Assembly: GCA_036397095.1 (NCBI GenBank)
Contig: DASWJQ010000011.1
Span: 1-45,069 of the forward strand
Origin: DASWJQ01 sp036397095
GTDB taxonomy: Bacteria > Chloroflexota > Anaerolineae > Anaerolineales > E44-bin32
Reading direction: 5' to 3'
Length of the DNA stretch: 45,069 nucleotides
In this document: piece by piece, positions 40,126-45,069 of the stretch
How positions within the stretch are numbered: the first letter of the stretch is position 1
How the letters are laid out: the number at the start of each line of letters is the position of its first letter
Notes under the pieces: generated by a model
Database searches by the model: none
Told to the model about the DNA's origin: nothing
Seen by the model: only the letters and a program-made list of their open reading frames with translations
Program-made: the position numbers and the translations under genes

Positions 40126-41736
40126 ATGGACTTCATTCGCGGCATTTTTGAACCTCACATCCCCATCCTCGATGACATCAAGGAAAAGGGTGTCCGTCAG
40201 ACGATTGAGGACACGGCCAATGACAGCGTGCGCCGAGTTACGGCCGGCCTCGACATTCCGGCGCTGCGCGGCATGCTGCGCGGCGATGAAGCCGGGCGGC
40301 CCAATCCACGACTGACGCCGCATGCGGATGGCTTCTGGCTGCACATGCGGCCCGGCTTTTACAACAATCTGGTGACCGGCCTGTACCCCTCTTTCCGCTT
40401 GGGCTGGCTGTCCACCTTCTTTCTCACCTTTGAAATCATCACCGGCGTCTATCTCATGTTTTGGTACACCCCCTCCCCCCTGGTCGCCTACCAGAACATG
40501 GTCGACATCCTGAGCACCGTCCCCTTTGGCCGCCTGATGCGCGATATGCACCGGCTGGGCGCCGAGGTCATGGTGGCCGTCGTCGCGCTCCACATGCTGC
40601 GCACCCTGGTCACCGGTTCCTACAAGAAGCCCCGCCAGTTCACCTGGGCGACCGGCGCGCTGCTGTTGTGGGTCACGCTCGTGCTGTCCTTCAGCGGTTA
40701 CCTGCTGCCGTGGGACCAGTTGTCGTTGTGGGCCGTCACTATCGGCGCCTCCATGGCCGAGGCTTTCCCGCCGGAAGTCGTCGGCCAGACGCTCAACCTG
40801 CTGGTCCGCGGCGGCCCCGACATCGGGGCCAACGGCTTGCTGCGCTTTTATCTCCTGCACGTGATTGGATTGCCGCTGGCGGCGTTGGTGCTGTTCGGCG
40901 TGCACTACTACAAGGTGGTCATCCACGGGCACAGCCTGGCGCCCGAAGATGAGAGCATCGGCGAGGATACGGCCAAGAAAGTGCCGCTCGACAAGCGTGA
41001 GTATTTCCTGCCGACAATTGCCACCCGCGAGTTGTTTTATGTCGCTGGGCTCACTTTGTTGCTGATCGTCACCTCTGCCTGGTTCTATCATGCGCCGCTC
41101 GAGCCGCATGCCGACCCACAGGTCACGCCGCTGCACACGACTGCGCCGTGGTACTTCCTGTGGCTGCAGGGCATGCTCAAGCTGGGCGACAAGGTGATTT
41201 GGGGGGTCATTGTCCCTGGCGCCATTACCACGATCAGTGTGGTCTTCCCTTATTTCGAACTGGGCCCCAACCGGCGCTACGCCGCCCGGCGCATCGGCCT
41301 GTCCGGTGCAGCCGTTTCGGTCTTTGTTCTGGCCATACTGTCCTTCATGGGAACTCCGTGGTACGCCGTGCAGTCGTCGGCCGATCAGGAAGTGCTGGCC
41401 GAACTGCTGCCCCAAACGCACCCCGGGCCTCTGCTGACCTCCGAGTGGGATGAGTTTGAGGCCGGCACGTATGAGGCGGCCAACTGGCAGCAAGCACCGA
41501 CGCCTGCCCTGCGCAATGTGCTGCACCTGTTCGAAGAGAGCCTGCAGCAGCATGGGGAAACCCTGCCCAACGCCGAGGGCATCATGGTGGTGGAGAACTG
41601 GCAGTCCGGTTTGCGCAAAGTCACATTGCGCGTGCTGTGGGACTCAATTGAGACCGGTGAACAAACCGAGTCGAGCCAGTCTACATACTTCCACCGGGAC
41701 AGCGCCCATGAAGTCACTACCAGGTTCGGAGGCTAG
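40126..41736 (+). CDS. Cytochrome b subunit with soluble C-terminal extension
   Basis: 536 residues. An N-terminal amphipathic region is followed by the four-helix haem bundle. Haem ligands are H142/H156 (spacing of the RDMHRLG and ALHMLR pair) and H245/H260 (LLHVIGL and GVHYYK). The second pair is 15 apart, as in cytochrome b6, whereas bc1 has 14. SFSGYLLPWDQLSLWAVT and the quinone-site stretch TTAPWYFLWLQG replace the usual PEWY by APWY. The subunit-IV-like helices are in the same chain. After the last helix near residue 411, about 125 soluble residues remain (ESLQQHGETLPNAEGIMVVE). It oxidises quinol within the membrane complex. The stop lies 6 bases before the next gene. Confidence 0.93.
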   Translation: MDFIRGIFEPHIPILDDIKEKGVRQTIEDTANDSVRRVTAGLDIPALRGMLRGDEAGRPNPRLTPHADGFWLHMRPGFYNNLVTGLYPSFRLGWLSTFFLTFEIITGVYLMFWYTPSPLVAYQNMVDILSTVPFGRLMRDMHRLGAEVMVAVVALHMLRTLVTGSYKKPRQFTWATGALLLWVTLVLSFSGYLLPWDQLSLWAVTIGASMAEAFPPEVVGQTLNLLVRGGPDIGANGLLRFYLLHVIGLPLAALVLFGVHYYKVVIHGHSLAPEDESIGEDTAKKVPLDKREYFLPTIATRELFYVAGLTLLLIVTSAWFYHAPLEPHADPQVTPLHTTAPWYFLWLQGMLKLGDKVIWGVIVPGAITTISVVFPYFELGPNRRYAARRIGLSGAAVSVFVLAILSFMGTPWYAVQSSADQEVLAELLPQTHPGPLLTSEWDEFEAGTYEAANWQQAPTPALRNVLHLFEESLQQHGETLPNAEGIMVVENWQSGLRKVTLRVLWDSIETGEQTESSQSTYFHRDSAHEVTTRFGG

Positions 41737-41742
41737 CCAGCC

Positions 41743-42579
41743 ATGAAGTGGTACATCGGACTTGGACTAGGCACCCTGATCCTGGCGACAGCCGTGGCCG
41801 CCGTCCTTGCAGTACAGGAGCCGGCCCGCATGGAACGCTTCGACGCGGCCTTTCACGCCCGCCAAATCGAGAACGGCGCGTCGCTGTTTGAGAACAACTG
41901 CCGCACCTGCCATGGCCCACAGGGCCGGGGCATCCCCGGTGTGGCGCCGGGCTTGAACGCGGCCGATCTGTTCAACGGCAGCCGACTACAGGCAATCGGC
42001 TACGCCGGCACCGTCGAGGACTACGTGCGTGGCACCATCGCCGCCGGCCGGCCGGTCCCCAGCGAAGGCACCTCATATCCGCAGCGCATGCCCACCTGGA
42101 GCCGGGAGTACGGGGGGCCTCTGCGCCCGGACCAGATCGAGTCGCTGGTCCAGTTCGTCATGAATTGGGAGCAGACAGCGTTGGCCGAGGCCGGCCCAAC
42201 CCCCTCGATTCCCGAGGACGAGGCGGTCGGGACGGATATCACCGTCGAGCTGCCTGCGGGCGACGCCGAGAATGGTCAGACGTTGGCTGAAGGCTCGTTG
42301 GGCTGCACCGCCTGTCACGTGCTTTCATCAACCGGTCCGGCTTGGGCCGCCGCGGATGGGATGCCGGCTGTCGCCGAGCGCGCCGCCCAGCGGATCGAGC
42401 AGGACAATTACACCGGCGGCGCGACTTCGGCGCATGAATACCTGGTCGAGTCGATCATCATGCCCAATGCCTTTGTCGTCGAGGGATTTGATCCCAGCGT
42501 TATGCCCGGCGACTATGGCCGGCGGCTGACACCGCAAGATCTGGCCGATATCCTGGTCTACATGGAAACGTTCCGCTAG
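41743..42579 (+). CDS. Dihaem c-type cytochrome of the bc-type complex
   Basis: 278 residues. An uncleaved or signal-anchor helix (YIGLGLGTLILATAVAAVLA) is followed by two haem c sites: CRTCH in LFENNCRTCHGPQGRG with RMPTWSREYGGPL providing a likely Met ligand, and CTACH in LAEGSLGCTACHVLSS with FDPSVMPGDYGRRL for the second. It should accept electrons from the Rieske protein outside the membrane and replace cytochrome c1 or f. It sits directly behind cytochrome b. Ligand roles follow the general cytochrome c pattern. Confidence 0.93.
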   Translation: MKWYIGLGLGTLILATAVAAVLAVQEPARMERFDAAFHARQIENGASLFENNCRTCHGPQGRGIPGVAPGLNAADLFNGSRLQAIGYAGTVEDYVRGTIAAGRPVPSEGTSYPQRMPTWSREYGGPLRPDQIESLVQFVMNWEQTALAEAGPTPSIPEDEAVGTDITVELPAGDAENGQTLAEGSLGCTACHVLSSTGPAWAAADGMPAVAERAAQRIEQDNYTGGATSAHEYLVESIIMPNAFVVEGFDPSVMPGDYGRRLTPQDLADILVYMETFR

Positions 42580-42717
42580 GTTAAGGCGGTCCTGGCCAGC
42601 GGGCGCCGCCGCCCCTCGGCGACTGCGTCTTTGCATCATCGATCGACCCGGCGTGCGGACTGGGACGGCCACGGATCATCCAAGGCCCTGCTCCTGATCG
42701 GACGGGGAGGAAATTCG

Positions 42718-43500
42718 ATGCACATGCAAAGGTCATGGTGGATTGCGCTATCGTTGCTGCTCTGCCTGACCGTGGTCGGCGTCGTCTCGGCCCAGGAGGG
42801 TGGCGATGTCGAACGGGGCGGAGAGCTGTTTGTCGAGAACTGCGCCGTATGTCACGGGACCGATGGGCAGGGACGAATCGGCGCCGCGTTGGACGAGTTC
42901 CCGGGCATTGACCCCGGAGCCGCCATGCGCCAGACCATTGCCAACGGCATCGACGGATCGGTCATGCCGGCCTGGAGTGAAGACCGGGGCGGCCCGCTGA
43001 CCGATCAGGACATCGATGACATCGTTGCCTACATCGCGCTGGCCATTGGCGGAACCGAGCCGATCGAACCGCTGCCAACCTACGTGCCGCCGGCGATCGA
43101 ACCGCTGCCGGACATCGAAGGCGACCCCGAGCATGGGGCCCTGGTCTATCAACTGAACTGCGTGATGTGTCATGGGGATGAGGGCCGGGGCCGCTTCGGT
43201 GCCCCACTGGCCAAATCCTGGCCGGGGGTCGAGCCGTATGCCTACATCCATGAGGTGGTGTCGTCGGGGATCAATGGCTCGACGATGCCCGCCTGGTCAC
43301 AGGACGGCGGTGGGCCCCTGACCGCCGGCGAAATCCAGGATGTGACTGCCTACGTTCTAACCCTGTCCCCAGCCAGCGCAGCCGCAACCCCCACGCCTGC
43401 CCCCGAAGGACCGCTCAGCCTGACCACCAGCCTGGTCGTGCTCGGCATCCTGGTGGCATTGGGCGTGGTTACCCTGGTTGTGTACTACCGCCGCGCCTAG
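42718..43500 (+). CDS. Membrane-anchored dihaem c-type cytochrome with duplicated domain
   Basis: 260 residues from the ATG at 42718, after GGGGAGG. A signal peptide (WIALSLLLCLTVVGVVSAQE) is followed by two homologous cytochrome c domains: CAVCHGTDGQGRIG to GSVMPAWSEDRGGPLTDQDI, and CVMCHGDEGRGRFG to GSTMPAWSQDGGGPLTAGEI. Each has CxxCH and a Met ligand in MPAW. A Pro/Thr linker and a C-terminal membrane helix (LVVLGILVALGVVTLVVYYR) tether it to the outer face. It probably shuttles electrons from the complex to a terminal oxidase. A 138-base gap separates it from the previous cytochrome; no RNA or promoter was recognised there. Confidence 0.92.
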   Translation: MHMQRSWWIALSLLLCLTVVGVVSAQEGGDVERGGELFVENCAVCHGTDGQGRIGAALDEFPGIDPGAAMRQTIANGIDGSVMPAWSEDRGGPLTDQDIDDIVAYIALAIGGTEPIEPLPTYVPPAIEPLPDIEGDPEHGALVYQLNCVMCHGDEGRGRFGAPLAKSWPGVEPYAYIHEVVSSGINGSTMPAWSQDGGGPLTAGEIQDVTAYVLTLSPASAAATPTPAPEGPLSLTTSLVVLGILVALGVVTLVVYYRRA

Positions 43501-43512
43501 CCCATCCCTGCG

Positions 43513-44367
43513 ATGAAACGTTGGCTGGCTGCAGGTTTGATGCTGGCCGCCCTCGTGCTGCCGGCGGTGGCGGCAGCACAAGGGCCCACCAGGCTGGCCA
43601 GCCTGCAAGTCTCAATGTGGCCCGAGTACGATCAGCGGTCCGTGCTCGTCATCCTGCAAGCACAATTGCCGCCCGACGTACCCGTCCCCACCACGATCCA
43701 ATTGCCGATACCAGCTGCGGCTGGCCAACCTCACGCCGTCGCCTTTGCCGACGGCGCTGGCGGGTTGGTTGACGCCAACTTCGTACGCACCGTCCAAGGC
43801 GATTGGGCCATTATCAACATCGAATCCCAATCGAGGTCGATTTGGCTTGAGTACTATGCCCAATTGGCGATCGACGGAGCCCAGCGCTCCTTTACGTATG
43901 TGTGGCCGGCCGAGGTAGCCGTCGGGGCTCTTGGCTATGACGTGCAGCAGCCACCCGGTGCATCGGCGTTGACGGTCACACCGGCGCCGCAGACGGAGAC
44001 AACCAACAACCGGGGTCTGACCGTCGTTTCGTCAGCTCTCGGCGCGTGGCCAGAGGGGCAGCCGGTGTCGGTCACCGTCAGCTATGTGCGGCCGATCGAT
44101 GAGCTGACGGTCGACCTGTTGGCCGCCGGCACAGAGCCTACGGCGGCCAACCCGGGCTCCGTGGCGCCGGCAATCGTGGCGCTAGCTTCCGGTTTGGCGT
44201 TGGCCGCGGCCGGCGCCCTGTGGTACCGCCGCCGCCGGCCCTCCAGGGTTCGCTCTGTCCGGCGCAGGCCGTCACCAAGCAGGGCCCGCTATTGCCATGC
44301 TTGCGGCACCCAGACCCAAGCCGGCGACAAATTCTGCCGCAGCTGCGGTACCGAACTGCGCCAATAG
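43513..44367 (+). CDS. Exported protein with one membrane helix and a C-terminal zinc ribbon
   Basis: 284 residues. A signal peptide (WLAAGLMLAALVLPAVAAAQ) leads into a beta-rich outer domain (LASLQVSMWPEYDQRSVLVI, TTIQLPIPAAAGQPHAVAFA, AQRSFTYVWPAEVAVGALGY). Then come a membrane helix (PAIVALASGLALAAAGALWY), an Arg-rich stretch, and a zinc ribbon with CHACG and CRSCG about 13 residues apart. By the positive-inside rule the zinc ribbon is cytoplasmic. The outer domain resembles proteins found beside bc and oxidase genes in Chloroflexota, but no family name could be fixed. The gene lies 12 bases after the dihaem cytochrome. An accessory or assembly role is inference. Confidence 0.75.
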   Translation: MKRWLAAGLMLAALVLPAVAAAQGPTRLASLQVSMWPEYDQRSVLVILQAQLPPDVPVPTTIQLPIPAAAGQPHAVAFADGAGGLVDANFVRTVQGDWAIINIESQSRSIWLEYYAQLAIDGAQRSFTYVWPAEVAVGALGYDVQQPPGASALTVTPAPQTETTNNRGLTVVSSALGAWPEGQPVSVTVSYVRPIDELTVDLLAAGTEPTAANPGSVAPAIVALASGLALAAAGALWYRRRRPSRVRSVRRRPSPSRARYCHACGTQTQAGDKFCRSCGTELRQ

Positions 44368-44529
44368 GCTTGCGCGCCGCCGTCTCCTCATCAATCAGGG
44401 TCGCCTGACCCCAACCGGTTAGGGTCGATCGCCCCTTCAAGCAGCCCACCTCATCCTCGATACTTGACATCGGGACACGTAACGCACGGTCCCTCGATGG
44501 TCCAAATCAGTAAACACGGAGGCTGAGAG

Positions 44530-45069
44530 ATGAGCACAGTCATTACCCGCAAGGGACAGGTTGTCAAGGATCCGCCCTTGGTCAAGACCCTGCTCAACGA
44601 GCGGTTGGCCGGTTGGCTGTGGCTGCCGGTCCGCATTTGGCTGGGCTGGCAATGGGTGGAAGCAGCCAGCCACAAAATCACCAATCCCGCCTGGGTTACG
44701 ACCGGCGCAGCCCTCAAGGGCTTCTGGACCGGGGCGGTGGCCATACCGGCCGAGGGGCGGCCGGTGATCGCTTTCGATTGGTACCGCAGCTTTCTGCAGA
44801 TGATGCTGGATGCGCAAGCCTACACCTGGTTCGCCAAACTAGTAGTCGCCGGCGAGCTGCTGGTTGGCATCGCGCTGATCCTGGGCGCGTTTACCGGCAT
44901 CGCCGCCTTCTTCGGCGGGTTCATGAACTGGAACTTCATGATGGCCGGATCGGCCTCAGTCAATCCGGTCTTGTTCGCCCTGAGCGTGGGGCTGATCTTG
45001 GCCTGGAAGGTCAGTGGTTTCATCGGCCTGGACCATTTCCTGCTTCCGCTGATTGGCACTCCCTGGCAA
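44530..45069 (+). CDS. DoxX family membrane protein, 3' end beyond the window
   Basis: The frame runs from the ATG at 44530, behind ACGGAGGCTGAGAG, for 180 codons to the last base without a stop, so it is truncated by the window. An N-terminal soluble segment (VITRKGQVVKDPPLVKTLLN) is followed by membrane stretches: WLWLPVRIWLGWQWVEAASH, FAKLVVAGELLVGIALILGA, FTGIAAFFGGFMNWNFMMAG and NPVLFALSVGLILAWKVSGF. The order Glu in VAGELLVGIALI and MNWNFMMAGSASVNP is that of DoxX/DoxD proteins, small quinol-oxidase or redox-linked membrane subunits. Position after the bc-type operon fits respiration. A separate transcription unit is likely because of the 162-base gap. Confidence 0.85.
   Translation, partial: MSTVITRKGQVVKDPPLVKTLLNERLAGWLWLPVRIWLGWQWVEAASHKITNPAWVTTGAALKGFWTGAVAIPAEGRPVIAFDWYRSFLQMMLDAQAYTWFAKLVVAGELLVGIALILGAFTGIAAFFGGFMNWNFMMAGSASVNPVLFALSVGLILAWKVSGFIGLDHFLLPLIGTPWQ

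Noticed and set aside
39502..41553. 683-codon open frame antisense to Rieske and cytochrome b
   Set aside because: Rieske cluster ligands and cytochrome b haem histidines on the plus strand prove the real genes; the antisense product has no domain.
44380..44460. Terminator hairpin GGGTC-GCCT-GACCC before the DoxX gene
   Set aside because: A short 5-bp stem with no T-run following; too weak to call.

Overview
The window looks like a chromosomal segment from a high-GC member of the Chloroflexota (Anaerolineae/Caldilineae-like). That assignment is an inference. It rests on proline/threonine-spaced lipoproteins, a cytochrome b with b6-type haem spacing in a Rieske/cytochrome c operon, two-subunit aconitase X, bactofilin, type III pantothenate kinase and a fused homocysteine methyltransferase/MTHFR. 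Genes are tightly packed with many ATGA overlaps. There is no phage, transposase, CRISPR array or defence island; most of the window is housekeeping metabolism.

Layout. 1-4200: acyl-CoA/side-chain metabolism (two crotonases, an AAC(3)-like acetyltransferase, a zinc alcohol dehydrogenase) and two unknown small proteins. 4268-8630: an Rrf2 regulator with cysteine ligands, metG behind a structured leader with a terminator, a MarR regulator divergent from a 100-residue unknown, and pterin carbinolamine dehydratase. 8690-13163: metE plus a homocysteine methyltransferase/MTHFR fusion, controlled by a complete SAM-I riboswitch with mutually exclusive terminator and antiterminator. 13170-14504: repeat-rich spacer and a lipoprotein. 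14738-19015: rsmI, a phosphoglucose/phosphomannose isomerase, a membrane-anchored beta-propeller, a redoxin and a small membrane protein. 19198-24171: panB-panE-panC-coaX, MOSC protein and EamA transporter behind a foldable leader. 24210-25787: an M2/M3-type peptidase, divergent from an eight-gene run (25913-32820): aconitase X large and small subunits, coaBC, DUF72, DUF3048 lipoprotein, DUF355, P1 peptidase, bactofilin. 32833-33998: a tandem pair of paralogous membrane proteins. 34325-39263: tRNA-Leu(CAA), pepF, tRNA-Ser(CGA), a beta-CASP RNase-like hydrolase and RNase D. 39460-45069: Rieske protein, cytochrome b, two dihaem cytochromes c, a zinc-ribbon-tailed exported protein and a DoxX protein cut by the window end.

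Together the genes cover methionine/one-carbon metabolism and most of the pantothenate-to-phosphopantetheine route (panB, panE, panC, coaX, coaBC; panD and coaD are not here). The last block is a quinol:cytochrome c electron-transfer operon.

The observations most worth a second look are: an unassigned three-way-junction leader before metG; a CoaBC whose CoaC half has Asp and Ser exactly where the catalytic Asn and Cys belong; three protein starts and one tRNA 5' end lying exactly 7 nt after a TA(G/T)AAT box, which implies leaderless transcription; and a dispersed palindromic repeat whose two copies differ by paired changes in the arms.
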